Assembly: GCF_011801145.1 (NCBI RefSeq)
Contig: NZ_CP046172.1
Coordinates: 8,618,001-8,682,000, forward strand
Origin: Nocardia arthritidis
Lineage (GTDB): Bacteria; Actinomycetota; Actinomycetes; Mycobacteriales; Mycobacteriaceae
DNA: 64,000 nt
Direction: 5' to 3'
In this document: one piece after another, positions 34,422-44,910 of the stretch
Layout of the letters: each line of letters starts with the position of its first letter
How positions within the stretch are numbered: the first letter of the stretch is position 1
Made by a program: the position numbers and the translations under genes
Notes under the pieces: generated by a model
The model's database searches: none
What the model was told of the DNA's origin: nothing
The model's input: only the letters and a program-made list of their open reading frames with translations

Positions 34422-35234
34422 TCAGGTGAGGTGGTCGAAATCGCCTCGCACCCAAGCGATGTGGCGATCGGCCGAGCGGCGGACGGCGGCGCGGGCATCG
34501 GTATCGATGGTCATGCCGAAGTTGTCGTAGAGGCGGTCGAATTCGAATTCCTCCACCGATTTCGTGATGCGGTCGACCACCGCGGCCGACAGCGGGATCC
34601 GGTTCGGATAACTGCGCAGGAAGCTGACCGTCACGCGGTCCGGATTGGCCTTGATGGTGTCGGCGCTGAACAGCACGCCGCGCCCGCCCGCCCCGGCACT
34701 CCAGTGCACGACCGCGCTGCCGGGAAAATGACCACCCACCTGACGCAGGATCACACCGGGCAGCAGATCGACCTGTCCGGACCACGGCCGGATCACCGGA
34801 TCGGGCCGCGCGACCCACTCCATATCCGGCGCGGCCACCAGCACCGGAACGCCGCCGAGCGCATGACTCCACGCCACCTGCACGCCGTACATATGCGGAT
34901 GACTCGCCACGATGGCGACGGCATCGCCGAGCTCGCGCACCCGGCGCACCGCCTCGTCATCGACGTAGGCGGTCGGATCCCACAGCAGATTTCCTTCGGG
35001 TGTGCGCACCAGCAGGGCCTGCTGCCCGATGCCGATATTCGGCGCGGTCGTCAACCCGAACAGATCGGGCTCCAACTCCCGCACCTCGACCCGATGTTCG
35101 GTGGCGGCCAGCTCCGCCAACGTGGTCCACTGCTGCCCCTCGGCGGGCACCCACTGCCGCTCATCCGCACAGATCCGGCAGACCTCCGCCGCCGCGTCGT
35201 GCTCCACCCCACAGGTCGTGCAGATCTTCCACAT
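34422..35234 (-). CDS. MBL-fold hydrolase with N-terminal zinc ribbon
   Basis: A 270-residue protein. The first 20 residues contain CTTCG and CRIC, a likely zinc ribbon. The rest resembles the metallo-beta-lactamase fold (NIGIGQQALLVRTPEGNLLWDPTAY, AIVASHPHMYG, QVGGHFPGSAVVHW, VLFSADTIKANPD), although the canonical HxHxDH appears only as SHPHMYG. The reduced motif suggests altered metal binding. ATG 35234 is chosen because longer readings run into the divergent gene. Function unknown. Confidence 0.75.
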   Translation of the reverse strand: MWKICTTCGVEHDAAAEVCRICADERQWVPAEGQQWTTLAELAATEHRVEVRELEPDLFGLTTAPNIGIGQQALLVRTPEGNLLWDPTAYVDDEAVRRVRELGDAVAIVASHPHMYGVQVAWSHALGGVPVLVAAPDMEWVARPDPVIRPWSGQVDLLPGVILRQVGGHFPGSAVVHWSAGAGGRGVLFSADTIKANPDRVTVSFLRSYPNRIPLSAAVVDRITKSVEEFEFDRLYDNFGMTIDTDARAAVRRSADRHIAWVRGDFDHLT

Positions 35235-35361
35235 GGCTCCCCGCTTCCTCGTACACCCAAGACCCGTTCTACGCCTGAATGCCTTTGCTGGACAAGGCGC
35301 TTGCCGGTAGCCGAATTCGAGAGGCGTGACAGTTGACCTGAACCATACTCGAGGTTGCAGG

Positions 35362-35766
35362 ATGGCGGGCATGACATCCGCAACCGCCGAACTGGACGCC
35401 ATCCACGCCGTTGTCGCCGCCGTCGACAGGGCACAGCGCGCCGAGGACGCCGACGCGTTCATCGAACTGTTTCACCCCGACGCCATATGGACCACCGGCG
35501 CGGGCAAATTCCTCGACGGGCGAGACGAGATCGCCGCGTTCACCCGCACCGTCCTCCCTGGTGCGACGAAGGACGGCTACGCCACCTATGAGCCGTTCCT
35601 GGTGCGCTTCATCCGCACCGACGTGGCCGTTGTCAAAGTGCGCCAACGTTATTGGAGCAACGACGGCGAACTCCAATCGGAAGGATCCCCGCTGTACGGC
35701 ATGACCAAGGAAAACGGCCGCTGGCTACTCACCTTCTGCCAGAACACCCCGGTCGCGGATCACTGA
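35362..35766 (+). CDS. SnoaL/SgcJ-like NTF2-fold protein
   Basis: A 134-residue NTF2-like protein: VVAAVDRAQRAEDADAFIELFHPDAIWTTGAGKFLDGRDEIAAF, ending GRWLLTFCQNTPV. It matches the SgcJ/EcaC type of small SnoaL-like proteins. No catalytic residues can be assigned. ATG 35371 is an alternative with a comparable AGGA spacing. Convergent with cbs, with five bases between the stops. Confidence 0.75.
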   Translation: MAGMTSATAELDAIHAVVAAVDRAQRAEDADAFIELFHPDAIWTTGAGKFLDGRDEIAAFTRTVLPGATKDGYATYEPFLVRFIRTDVAVVKVRQRYWSNDGELQSEGSPLYGMTKENGRWLLTFCQNTPVADH

Positions 35767-35771
35767 TCCGG

Positions 35772-37160
<1,389 letters not shown>

Positions 37161-37264
37161 GCCCCCATCGTTGCAGAAGATATCGATGTGAGTTGGCGCA
37201 CGCCACACCATCCCCTGCTATCGATCGCCGACAAACCTCGACACGCCGCTTAGGATCACCGGAC

Positions 37265-37753
37265 ATGAGGCTGCCGAATCTGGTTTGCGCCGCCACTGTC
37301 CTGGCCGGATCCGCGGTCGCCGCCGCGGTCGGCTCCGGGGCCGATGCCGCAGCGGCGACCGTCCAATTGCCCCAGGTCCCGACCCTCGCGCACGGTGGAC
37401 TGTGCTGGACCACCATTCGCACCTGGGCCGACACCAGCCCCGCGTGGCCCGGCCGCGCCATCATCAACGTCCGCGCGGATCCGGTTTCCGGAATCGGGCC
37501 CGGCGACTATCCACTCGCGCCCCTCTGCGAGATTCCCACCAGGGTCTCCTGGCGCAACACCAGTACCGGCGCGACGGGCGTCTACGAAAACGACGTCGTC
37601 ACCGGCATTTACGGCAGCCTCCAGTACGCGTTGTTCCAGGACACCGGTCCCGGGCACGTCGAACTCACCGTCACGACGGACGCGCCGAGCATCCCGGCGA
37701 ACGGTTCCATCGAGGTACCCGGCCCGCCGCCCGCACCCCCTGCCCCGCGATAG
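37265..37753 (+). CDS. Secreted protein of unknown function
   Basis: A 162-residue protein with a Sec signal peptide (LVCAATVLAGSAVAAAVGSGADAAAA) and a beta-rich mature part (WPGRAIINVRADP, YENDVVTGIYGSLQYALF, GHVELTVTTDAPSI) ending in a proline tail. It resembles small secreted proteins common in Nocardia and mycobacteria. Divergent from cbs. Confidence 0.7.
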   Translation: MRLPNLVCAATVLAGSAVAAAVGSGADAAAATVQLPQVPTLAHGGLCWTTIRTWADTSPAWPGRAIINVRADPVSGIGPGDYPLAPLCEIPTRVSWRNTSTGATGVYENDVVTGIYGSLQYALFQDTGPGHVELTVTTDAPSIPANGSIEVPGPPPAPPAPR

Positions 37754-37840
37754 GGGTGACCGAGTTCATAGTCCGGCCGCTCCGGTTGGTCCGCGCCGAG
37801 TAGCGGCACGCCGCAGCGGTTTTCCGTAAAATTCCTGGCC

Positions 37841-38719
37841 ATGGGTGCACCTCGCATTGGTTGGCGCACGGCTGCGGTGACGAGTGCCGCGACCGTGCTC
37901 GCCGGATCCGGCGCAGGCACCGGTGCGTGGGCCGCCTATCGACTGCTCATGTCACAAGCCGGTGTCGCACGCGGCGTTATCGGACAGGACACGTCGAAAC
38001 CACCGGAGGCCGACGGTATTTATACGGCGGGCTGCCTCGCCCCGCAGCGGTGGCGGATCGGCCTGCACGCCGATCTGCACATGATGATCTTCGGCGATTC
38101 GACTGCGGCGGGCGTCGGCTGCCTGACCGCCGAGGAGGTGCCGGGCGTGCGCCTGGCGCGCGGGCTCGCCGAGGCCACCGGGCAGCGAATTCGCTTGAGC
38201 ACCAAGGCGATTTCCGGTGCCACGTCGAAGGGACTGTCCGGGCAGGTCGACGCGATGTTCGTCGCGGGCCCGCCGCCGGATGTGGCGGTGATCCTGATCG
38301 GCGCAAACGACATCACCAAGAAGCATTCCGTCCTGCAATCGGCGCGCCGGTTGCGCAGCGCGGTCGCACGACTGCGCCAGGCAGGCGCGGTGGTGGTCGT
38401 CGGCACCTGCCCGGATCTCGGTACCGTCACCGCGATTCCGCAGCCGCTGCGCACGGTGGTGCACAGCTGGAGCGTGCGGCTGGCCAGGGCGCAGACCGCG
38501 GCGACGCTCGCGGCGGGCGGACAGCCGGTGAAGATGGGGCGCCTCATCGGCCGCGAATTCCTGGCCGAACCCGATCGGCTCTTCGCCGCCGACGGCTTCC
38601 ACCCGTCCGCCGCCGGCTACGAGCTCGCGGCGGCGCATCTGCTCCCGGTGCTGGTCGGCGCGCTCGCACAGTGGGATTCGCGGGCCGCCGCTGTTCCGTC
38701 GCAGCCTGCCGCGACGTAG
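37841..38719 (+). CDS. Exported SGNH/GDSL hydrolase
   Basis: A 292-residue protein with an N-terminal membrane or signal segment and an SGNH hydrolase domain: block I MIFGDSTAAG (nucleophile Ser), Gly in ISGATSKG, Asn in LIGANDITKKH, and DGFHPSAAGY (Asp/His). It is an esterase or lipase acting outside the cytoplasm. The order GDSL hydrolase-thiolase close to cbs matches Rv1075c-Rv1074c in Mycobacterium tuberculosis. Confidence 0.87.
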   Translation: MGAPRIGWRTAAVTSAATVLAGSGAGTGAWAAYRLLMSQAGVARGVIGQDTSKPPEADGIYTAGCLAPQRWRIGLHADLHMMIFGDSTAAGVGCLTAEEVPGVRLARGLAEATGQRIRLSTKAISGATSKGLSGQVDAMFVAGPPPDVAVILIGANDITKKHSVLQSARRLRSAVARLRQAGAVVVVGTCPDLGTVTAIPQPLRTVVHSWSVRLARAQTAATLAAGGQPVKMGRLIGREFLAEPDRLFAADGFHPSAAGYELAAAHLLPVLVGALAQWDSRAAAVPSQPAAT

Positions 38720-38815
38720 ATTCGATGGTGAGTTCAATACCCACGAGTAACTAGCATTCGCGAGTTACGGCGGCCCGCACCCGCGCGGCCACCCACCGTC
38801 GACAAAGGAGTCCTC

Positions 38816-40036
38816 ATGCCAGAGGCCGTCATCGTTTCGACCGCGCGTTCCCCGATCGGCCGTGCCGCAAAAGGTTCCCTGGTGAGCATTCGGCCCGACG
38901 ATCTCACGGTGCAGATGGTGCGCGCCGCGCTGGACAAGGTGCCCGCCCTCGACCCCACCCAGATCGATGACCTGATCCTCGGCTGCGGTTCGCCCGCGGG
39001 CGAATCCGGCTTCAATATCGGCCGCGTGGTCGCGGTCCAGTTGGGTTACGACTTCGTGCCCGGCACCACCGTGCACCGCTACTGCGCCTCCTCGCTGCAG
39101 TCCACCAGGATGGCGTTCCACGCGATCAAGGCGGGCGAGGGCGACGTATTCATCTCGGCCGGTGTGGAAACCGTGTCCCGCTACCAGTTCGGCAGCGCCG
39201 ACAGCTGGCCCAACACCAAGAACCCGCTGTTCGCCGACGCCGAGGCGCGCACCGCGACCGCGGCGCAGGGCGGCGGCCCGCAGTGGCACGACCCGCGCGA
39301 GGACGGGATCGTTCCCGATATCTACATCGCCATGGGCCAGACCGCCGAGAACGTCGCCCAGTTCACCGGCATCAGCCGCAAGGAACAGGACGAGTGGGGT
39401 GTGCGCTCGCAGAACCGCGCCGAGGAGGCGATCAAGGCCGGCTTCTTCGAGCGCGAGATCACCCCGGTGACGCTGCCCGACGGCACCGTCGTCTCGACCG
39501 ACGACGGCCCGCGCCCCGGCACCACCTACGAGAAGGTCGCGCAGCTCAAGCCGGTGTTCCGGCCCGACGGCACGGTCACCGCGGGCAATGCGTGTCCGCT
39601 GAACGACGGCGCCGCCGCGCTCGTCATCATGAGCGACACCAAGGCCAAGGAACTCGGCCTCACCCCGCTGGCCCGCATCATCTCCACCGGCGTCTCCGGG
39701 CTGTCCCCGGAGATCATGGGTCTCGGCCCGATCGAGGCGTCGCGGCGCGCGCTCGCGTTGGCGGGCAAGACGATCGACGATATCGACCTCTACGAGATCA
39801 ACGAGGCCTTCGCGGTGCAGGTGCTCGGCTCGGCCCGTGAGCTGAAGATGGATCTGGACAAGCTGAACGTCTCGGGCGGCGCCATCGCGCTCGGCCACCC
39901 GTTCGGCATGACCGGCGCCCGCATCACCACCACCCTGATCAACAACCTGCAGACCCACGACAAGCAGTTCGGTCTGGAGACCATGTGCGTCGGCGGCGGC
40001 CAGGGCATGGCGATGGTCATCGAGCGGCTCAGCTGA
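38816..40036 (+). CDS. Acetyl-CoA C-acyltransferase (thiolase, FadA type)
   Basis: A 406-residue thiolase: acylated Cys in [36 protein letters not shown] and the second catalytic cysteine in [21 protein letters not shown] context ([10 protein letters not shown]). It catalyses the last step of beta-oxidation or acetoacetyl-CoA turnover. AAAGGAG lies six bases before the ATG. Positionally equivalent to mycobacterial fadA3 (Rv1074c). Confidence 0.93.
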   Translation: MPEAVIVSTARSPIGRAAKGSLVSIRPDDLTVQMVRAALDKVPALDPTQIDDLILGCGSPAGESGFNIGRVVAVQLGYDFVPGTTVHRYCASSLQSTRMAFHAIKAGEGDVFISAGVETVSRYQFGSADSWPNTKNPLFADAEARTATAAQGGGPQWHDPREDGIVPDIYIAMGQTAENVAQFTGISRKEQDEWGVRSQNRAEEAIKAGFFEREITPVTLPDGTVVSTDDGPRPGTTYEKVAQLKPVFRPDGTVTAGNACPLNDGAAALVIMSDTKAKELGLTPLARIISTGVSGLSPEIMGLGPIEASRRALALAGKTIDDIDLYEINEAFAVQVLGSARELKMDLDKLNVSGGAIALGHPFGMTGARITTTLINNLQTHDKQFGLETMCVGGGQGMAMVIERLS

Positions 40037-40049
40037 GTCGTTCCGAGTC

Positions 40050-40077
40050 GCGTTGGCGGCACCATGGCCGCCAACGC
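40050..40077. terminator. Terminator between convergent thiolase and aquaporin genes
   Basis: GCGTTGGCGGC and GCCGCCAACGC form a perfect 11-bp stem with a 6-nt loop, followed by ATTTC; 13 bp after the thiolase stop. Confidence 0.75.
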
Positions 40078-40124
40078 ATTTCGGCCCCGGTCAACCGAAA
40101 TCCTCGGCAGTACTGAACTTTTGG

Positions 40125-40811
40125 TTATACGTCGGCGCGGTTGAGCATCCGGAACACGAATCCGGCCGCGGCCGCGCCCAGTAGCTCGACGATCAGGTAC
40201 AGCAGCGTCGACGGGCCGAAGATCCCCATCGCCATACCGCCCAGAAGTACCGCGGGATTGAAAGCGGCCCCAGAGATTCCGCCGACGGCAATCGCGCCCG
40301 CGGCCACGGTGAAGCCGATGGCCAGCCCGTAGAACGAGTTGTTCGGGTGGGCGGCGCTGGTGGCCACATTCAGCACGACGTAGGCGAGGGCGAAGGTGAA
40401 CAGGAGCTCGGCGACCAACGCGTCGGCCAGCTGTCCACCCGACGGGCTCAGCGAATGACTTTGCGCGGCACCGATGATCATGCGGACGACGGCCGCCGCG
40501 ACCAGCCCGGCCACCACCTGCACGATCCAATAGCCAACTGCCACAAGGGGTCCGATCCGGCCGCGAACCAGGGCCGCCAGGGTCACCGCCGGGTTGTAGT
40601 GTGCGCCGGAGATGTGACCGCCCGCGTAGACCATCACCATCAGCACCGCGCCGATCGCCAACGGCGCCAACGAATTCCCGCTGTGCACCGCCGATCCGAC
40701 GGTGAAGACGAGAAAGAACGTTCCGATCCCTTCGACGATCAGCTTGCGCGCCGTATCCCGATCGAGTGCGTCGATGGCCTTACGCGGAGCCGTCGAGGTC
40801 GAGGTAGTCAT
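40125..40811 (-). CDS. Aquaporin / MIP-family channel
   Basis: A 228-residue six-helix MIP channel with both NPA boxes, [11 protein letters not shown] and [11 protein letters not shown]. Residues lining the selectivity filter cannot be assigned with certainty, so water versus glycerol transport is open. ATG 40811 is preceded by TTGGAG; a longer start at 40832 is possible. The start overlaps the upstream small gene by about 30 bp, suggesting cotranscription. Confidence 0.92.
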   Translation of the reverse strand: MTTSTSTAPRKAIDALDRDTARKLIVEGIGTFFLVFTVGSAVHSGNSLAPLAIGAVLMVMVYAGGHISGAHYNPAVTLAALVRGRIGPLVAVGYWIVQVVAGLVAAAVVRMIIGAAQSHSLSPSGGQLADALVAELLFTFALAYVVLNVATSAAHPNNSFYGLAIGFTVAAGAIAVGGISGAAFNPAVLLGGMAMGIFGPSTLLYLIVELLGAAAAGFVFRMLNRADV

Positions 40812-41091
40812 TGTTCGGTCTCCAATTTCCAACTGTTCTTCCGGAGCTGGGCGCCGGATTCGGTCCGGCGGTGCCTACGCGCAGTTCCCATTCGCGCCGG
40901 GACGCGGCGACGCCGTCGTGCCTGCGCAGCCGGGCGTCCGGATCGAGGCAGATCTCCTCGCAGTAGTCCGAAACGTCGCGGGTGAGGTTCGGCAGGGTAT
41001 GCCCGCACACCCAGAACGCCCCGGAGGCGGTGTCGTACGCGATCGGGAATCGGCAAGTGCCCACCTGAGAATCGAGCGGTCGATCATTCAT
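40780..41091 (-). CDS. Small hypothetical protein overlapping the aquaporin start
   Basis: A 103-residue soluble protein with several cysteines (VGTCRFP, FWVCGHTLP, DYCEEICLDP) that could bind metal. No family recognised. It ends inside the aquaporin coding start. Real-gene status rests on coherent composition and operon position only. Confidence 0.5.
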   Translation of the reverse strand: MNDRPLDSQVGTCRFPIAYDTASGAFWVCGHTLPNLTRDVSDYCEEICLDPDARLRRHDGVAASRREWELRVGTAGPNPAPSSGRTVGNWRPNNDYLDLDGSA

Positions 41092-41617
41092 ATGCTGACT
41101 CCTCGTTTCCCCGCCCGACCGGACCGCCGAGCGAGCTCCGGGCCGAAACACAACGAATCCCGATGCCGCATAACCGAATCAGCCAGGCATGCGGAATTCC
41201 AACCAGCCCGATAGGGGCAGGTAACACGTCGCGATGAACGCCCCGCCGGATGGGCGACCGTGTCCGCCATCATCACTGATCCATCCACCGATAATGATCC
41301 GCGCACAGGTTCGGCCGCGTAGGTCGATGAACCCCTGCTGCCATTTGAAACGTATTGCCCGCCAGCTCGGTTCAACCTGGGATCGGGCCGCGAAGGCGCA
41401 GTGACCGCCGACCGCGCATGACGCGTCCACAGCCTTCGGCCAGCATCTCGATGCGCAGGCACTTCACCGAAAATCGCTACAGCAGTGAACTTTTCGCTAC
41501 CATCATGCCCGCAGAACAGTGGCCGTCACCCGGATGGCGTTACCACGCTGGAGAATTCGATCCGCTCGGCAATCGAAGCGGTCCGACGGTCGAACAGCAC
41601 CAGCACGCTCGAGATAT
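41092..41617. other. 526-bp region without a convincing gene
   Basis: Short frames exist on both strands. The best is a minus-strand frame at 41179-41430 (83 residues, with WRAIRFKWQQGFIDLRG and IIIGGWISDDGG), but it has no clear ribosome site and no recognised family. The region may be decayed coding sequence plus the promoter of the small gene and aquaporin. Confidence 0.4.
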
Positions 41618-42343
41618 TCACTGCCCCTCGGCGTCGTTGGCGGCCAACCGCTCGCGCCATTGGTCCATGGCGTTTTGGAAGGCTTGGCTGACGAGGTCGA
41701 GGAGTTCGGCGGAGGTTTGGAAGCGGGTGCCCGCGGGGGTGGTGGCGCCGAGAATGCCTGCGGCGCGGCGGGATGCGGCGGCCAGGGCGTTGTTCATCTG
41801 CATGCCGGCGAGCAGGCTGCGCAGCCAGATCTCGTCGTCGATGACGTAGCGTTCGCGGCGTTGACCGGGGGGTCGTTCGCGGTTCAGCATTCCCTGTTGT
41901 TCGAGGAAGGCGATGGCGTTGGAGACCGAGGCGGGGCTCACGCGCAGGCGTTCGACCAGTTCGGCGGCGGTGAGCGCGCCGGAGTCGGTGAGGTAGAGGC
42001 AGGTCAGCACCCGGGCCTCCATGCGGGGCAACCCCTGTTGCACCAGTAGGTCGGTGAAGGATTCGGCGAACTCCCGCACCGCGTGCGGGTCACGACCGTA
42101 GTTGTCCTCGGCGATCGGCGGCGCGGGCGGGCGGGGTTGTTTCTGCCTGCGGGCGCGGTCGCGGGTGGCGCGGTGCGCACCGTCTGCGCCGTAGTTATCG
42201 GGTCCGCCGTTGCGGGTGACCTCCCGCATGATCGTCGAGGCCGGGCGCTCGAGGCGTCGCCCGATTTCCGCGTACCCGAGCCCCTCGGCCAACCCGGCCG
42301 CGATATCCCGGCGATCCTGCTCGGTGAGCCTGCCTCCGGGCAT
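41618..42343 (-). CDS. Regulator combining IS30-type HTH and MarR/GbsR-like winged helix
   Basis: A 241-residue protein. Residues 1-50 (GRLTEQDRRDIAAGLAEGLGYAEIGRRLERPASTIMREVTRNGG) match the N-terminal HTH of IS30-type transposases, followed by a basic linker. Residues ~90-170 resemble a GbsR/MarR winged helix (MEARVLTCLYLTDSGALTAAELVERLRVSPASVSNAIAFLEQQGML). No transposase catalytic domain is present, so it is a two-HTH regulator. GAGGAGG precedes the start. It faces the alpha/beta hydrolase gene across repeated TTGCAA-type boxes, its likely operators. Confidence 0.8.
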   Translation of the reverse strand: MPGGRLTEQDRRDIAAGLAEGLGYAEIGRRLERPASTIMREVTRNGGPDNYGADGAHRATRDRARRQKQPRPPAPPIAEDNYGRDPHAVREFAESFTDLLVQQGLPRMEARVLTCLYLTDSGALTAAELVERLRVSPASVSNAIAFLEQQGMLNRERPPGQRRERYVIDDEIWLRSLLAGMQMNNALAAASRRAAGILGATTPAGTRFQTSAELLDLVSQAFQNAMDQWRERLAANDAEGQ

Positions 42344-42412
42344 CGGCACCCGCCTCCTCTCCAACCAGCCCTTATGGCCGCCATCCGCAGCCAAGTATGC
42401 ATTCAGCGTGAG

Positions 42413-42511
42413 CTCATTGCAAAGCAGAGAGCCTGCACGCACTTTGCGTTCACTGTCATGATCATTGCAAAGTCGTCGTTTCAGCATGTTCTAGCTGGCT
42501 CATTGCACAAA
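42413..42511. promoter_or_regulatory. Repeated CATTGCAAAG boxes between regulator and hydrolase (candidate operators)
   Basis: CTCATTGCAAAG (42413-42424), ATCATTGCAAAG (42461-42472) and CTCATTGCACAA (42499-42510) are three near-copies in the same direction; CTTTGCG at 42442-42448 is an inverted half. The centre TTGCAA is palindromic, as in many MarR-family sites. They lie in the 253-bp divergent region between the regulator (41618-42343) and the hydrolase (42597). Confidence 0.6.
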
Positions 42512-42596
42512 CTCATATGTTGACGATTCTTTAAACGCAATGTACTTTCGTAGACGTTCAGCGATTGCCGAACGACCAGAGACAAGGAGAGATCAG

Positions 42597-43403
42597 ATGA
42601 GGAATGCAGCGACTTCGAACTCGGCGGCCGCGGTGTGGACCGGCATGGTGCCGGTCGAGGACACGGCGCTCGCGGTGACCGACACCGGTGGCACGGGCCG
42701 TCCCGTCATCTACCTGAACGGTTCCTACGCCGATCAAAAACATTGGCGGCCCGTGGTCGCCGAACTCGGCCCCGAATACCGGCACATCACCTACGACGAG
42801 CGCGCCCGCGGCAAGTCGAAGCGGTCGGCGGACTACTCGTTCGCGGGCTGCCTGCGCGATATCGACGCCGTCCTCGCGGCCCGGGGCGTCGAGCGACCGA
42901 TCCTGGTCGGCTGGTCGTACGGCGCGACGCTCGCGGCGCACTGGGCCCAACAGAATCCGGACCGCGCCGCGGGCGTTGTGGCCGTCGACGGCGCCATGCC
43001 CTACGGCCTGACCGGCGAGGAGGGTCAGGAGCGAATCCGGAAACTGTTCCACCGCATGCGTTTTGTGCTGCCGGTGGCGCGCCCGCTCGGCTTGGCCGCG
43101 GGGATGAGCGCCGCCGAGCACGCCGAAATCAATATCGAGATCAACGAACTCGCCGCCGCGATGACACCGATCCTCCAGCAGGTGACCTGCCCCATGCGCT
43201 ACGTCCTCGCCACCGGCTCCAACCTCGGCGGCGGCGAGGAGGAGATGGAAGCGGCGCGGGCCTCACTCGATCCGGTGCTCGCGGCCAATCCGAAGCTGAA
43301 GGTCAGCGCGAAGGTCGCGAGCAACCATTCGCACATCCTGCGCAAGGACTTCCGCGCCGTCGCGGCGGCCGTGCGCGAGACAGCGGCGGCATCGAGCCGG
43401 TAA
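42597..43403 (+). CDS. Alpha/beta hydrolase, paralogue 1
   Basis: A 268-residue alpha/beta hydrolase: oxyanion region VIYLNGSYADQKHW, nucleophile elbow GWSYGA, and a C-terminal HSHILRKDF region with the likely catalytic histidine. It shares WTGMVPV-DTALAVTD and much of its length with the gene at 44035, so the two arose by duplication. Possible esterase, lactonase or haloperoxidase-type enzyme. AAGGAGA precedes the ATG. Probably controlled by the divergent regulator. Confidence 0.82.
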   Translation: MRNAATSNSAAAVWTGMVPVEDTALAVTDTGGTGRPVIYLNGSYADQKHWRPVVAELGPEYRHITYDERARGKSKRSADYSFAGCLRDIDAVLAARGVERPILVGWSYGATLAAHWAQQNPDRAAGVVAVDGAMPYGLTGEEGQERIRKLFHRMRFVLPVARPLGLAAGMSAAEHAEINIEINELAAAMTPILQQVTCPMRYVLATGSNLGGGEEEMEAARASLDPVLAANPKLKVSAKVASNHSHILRKDFRAVAAAVRETAAASSR

Positions 43404-43449
43404 ATCACCCAATCCAACTGCACTACAACAGTTTTCGAGGAGAACAGCC

Positions 43450-43848
43450 ATGACCATCAATCTCACCGACCAGGACAAGCGCACCCTGCGCACCGCCGCA
43501 TACGGCGCCATCTCACTGCTGGCCGCCGCCAGCGCCAAACCCCACCGGATCGCCACCAACGGCACCATCGCCCTGACCTCCGCCACCGGCCTGGTCGGGC
43601 GGGTACTCGCCGAGAAGTCGACGGGCGTCGACCTGAAGGGCAAGTCGGTAGCCGAACTCGCCGACCAGGTGCTACCAGCCCTGACGGCGGCGATGAGCCT
43701 GCTCGGGAAGCAGGCTCCGGCAGAGGCCGAGAACTTCCGCGGCACCGTCGCGGTCGCCATCGAGGCCGCCCAGCTACACCAGGGCGCGCCGAGTCCGACC
43801 ATGGCCGAGATGGCCAGGAAGATCACCGCGGCCATCAATGCCGCGTGA
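43450..43848 (+). CDS. Hypothetical protein in the hydrolase operon
   Basis: A 132-residue alpha-helical protein (RTLRTAAYGAISLLAAASAKPHRIATNGTIALTSATGL, VLPALTAAMSLL). No transmembrane helix or family recognised. It lies 46 bp after the first hydrolase with GAGGAG before its ATG and is followed by a terminator, so the two form an operon. Confidence 0.65.
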   Translation: MTINLTDQDKRTLRTAAYGAISLLAAASAKPHRIATNGTIALTSATGLVGRVLAEKSTGVDLKGKSVAELADQVLPALTAAMSLLGKQAPAEAENFRGTVAVAIEAAQLHQGAPSPTMAEMARKITAAINAA

Positions 43849-43875
43849 CCGCATGCCGACGCCCGAATACCGCAG

Positions 43876-43904
43876 GTTACGGGGTCCACACCGGACCCCG
43901 TAAC
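43876..43904 (+). terminator. Terminator after the first hydrolase operon
   Basis: GTTACGGGGTCC and GGACCCCGTAAC form a perfect 12-bp stem with a 5-nt loop. No U-run; typical of high-GC terminators. Confidence 0.7.
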
Positions 43905-43952
43905 ACGGTAATGCGCTCTGCCCCAAGGGAAACCCTTCAGCTATTAAGCGTT

Positions 43953-44010
43953 GCTACTTACTAGTAGTCAGTGTTACATTATACCAGTAGTAAGCATCAC
44001 TTACTAGCAG
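43953..44010. promoter_or_regulatory. TTACTAG-type repeats upstream of the second hydrolase
   Basis: GCTACTTACTAGTAGT (43953-43968), CCAGTAGTAAGC (43984-43995, inverted) and CACTTACTAGCAG (43998-44010) repeat the half-site CTTACTAG/CTAGTAAG around an AT-rich core. The cluster lies 25-80 bp before the ATG at 44035 and looks like a repressor-controlled promoter, distinct from the boxes serving the first hydrolase. Confidence 0.55.
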
Positions 44011-44034
44011 CGTAAATGCGAACGGGCGGAACAC

Positions 44035-44841
44035 ATGACGAAGTACAACACCTCCTCGACCAATCCGAAATGGACCGGCATGGTGCCGGTCGACGACACG
44101 GCCCTGGCCGTCACCGACGCCGGCGGTCCCGGCATCCCGGTGCTATACCTCAACGGCCACATGGCTTCTCAGCGAAACTGGCGGCGGGTCATCGCCGAGT
44201 TGGGGCCGCAGTGGCGACACATCACCTACGACATGCGGGCCCGCGGTAAGTCGAAGACTTCGGCGGACTACTCGTTCGAGACGAACGTCGCAGACGTCGA
44301 CACCGTGCTGGCGGCCCGGGGTGTGCGGCGGGCACTGGTGGTCGGCTGGTCCTACGGTGCGTTCGTCGCGGCACACTGGGCCAGCCGCAATCCCGACCGC
44401 GCCATCGGCGCGGTCCTGGTCGAGGGCGCGCAGCCATACGACTGGATCGATCAGATCGATATCGAGCAGATGCGAAAGCTGTGGCGGCGGTTGAGCTTTC
44501 TCATGGTGCTGCTGCGCCCGACGGGACTGACCGCGCGGATGACCGCCGAGCAGATGGCCGAAAGCAATATCGAGGTCGGCATGATCGCCCGCGAGCGCGA
44601 GTTGGGCCCCGTACTGGACAACATCACCGTCCCGGCCCGGTACGTGAACGCTTCGAGGAGTTGGCTCGGATTCAAAGATGATGGGCGGGAAGCGATTCGC
44701 GCCAGCCTCGGCGCGGTGGCCGCCCGTAACTCGAATATCCGGATCAGCGCGACGGTCGCCAGCACCCACGGTTCGATCCTGCGCAAGGATTTCCGCGCTG
44801 TCGCCGACGCCGTACGCGAAGTCGGCGCCCTCGATCACTGA
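44035..44841 (+). CDS. Alpha/beta hydrolase, paralogue 2
   Basis: A 268-residue paralogue of the protein at 42597, with VLYLNGHMASQRNW, GWSYGAF, and HGSILRKDF at equivalent places. The shared elbow and termini point to the same reaction type, while divergence in the cap region (QPYDWIDQIDIEQMRKLWRRLSF) suggests a different substrate. It has its own upstream repeats. Confidence 0.82.
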   Translation: MTKYNTSSTNPKWTGMVPVDDTALAVTDAGGPGIPVLYLNGHMASQRNWRRVIAELGPQWRHITYDMRARGKSKTSADYSFETNVADVDTVLAARGVRRALVVGWSYGAFVAAHWASRNPDRAIGAVLVEGAQPYDWIDQIDIEQMRKLWRRLSFLMVLLRPTGLTARMTAEQMAESNIEVGMIARERELGPVLDNITVPARYVNASRSWLGFKDDGREAIRASLGAVAARNSNIRISATVASTHGSILRKDFRAVADAVREVGALDH

Positions 44842-44910
44842 GTAACCCGCGCCGACCATGACACCTGCACTCCCCCACGACATCTCATGCAATTCAGAGG
44901 AAGTATCACC

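Noticed and set aside
41179..41430. 83-codon minus-strand frame upstream of the aquaporin operon
   Set aside because: No ribosome site and no recognised family; kept only as part of the gap description.
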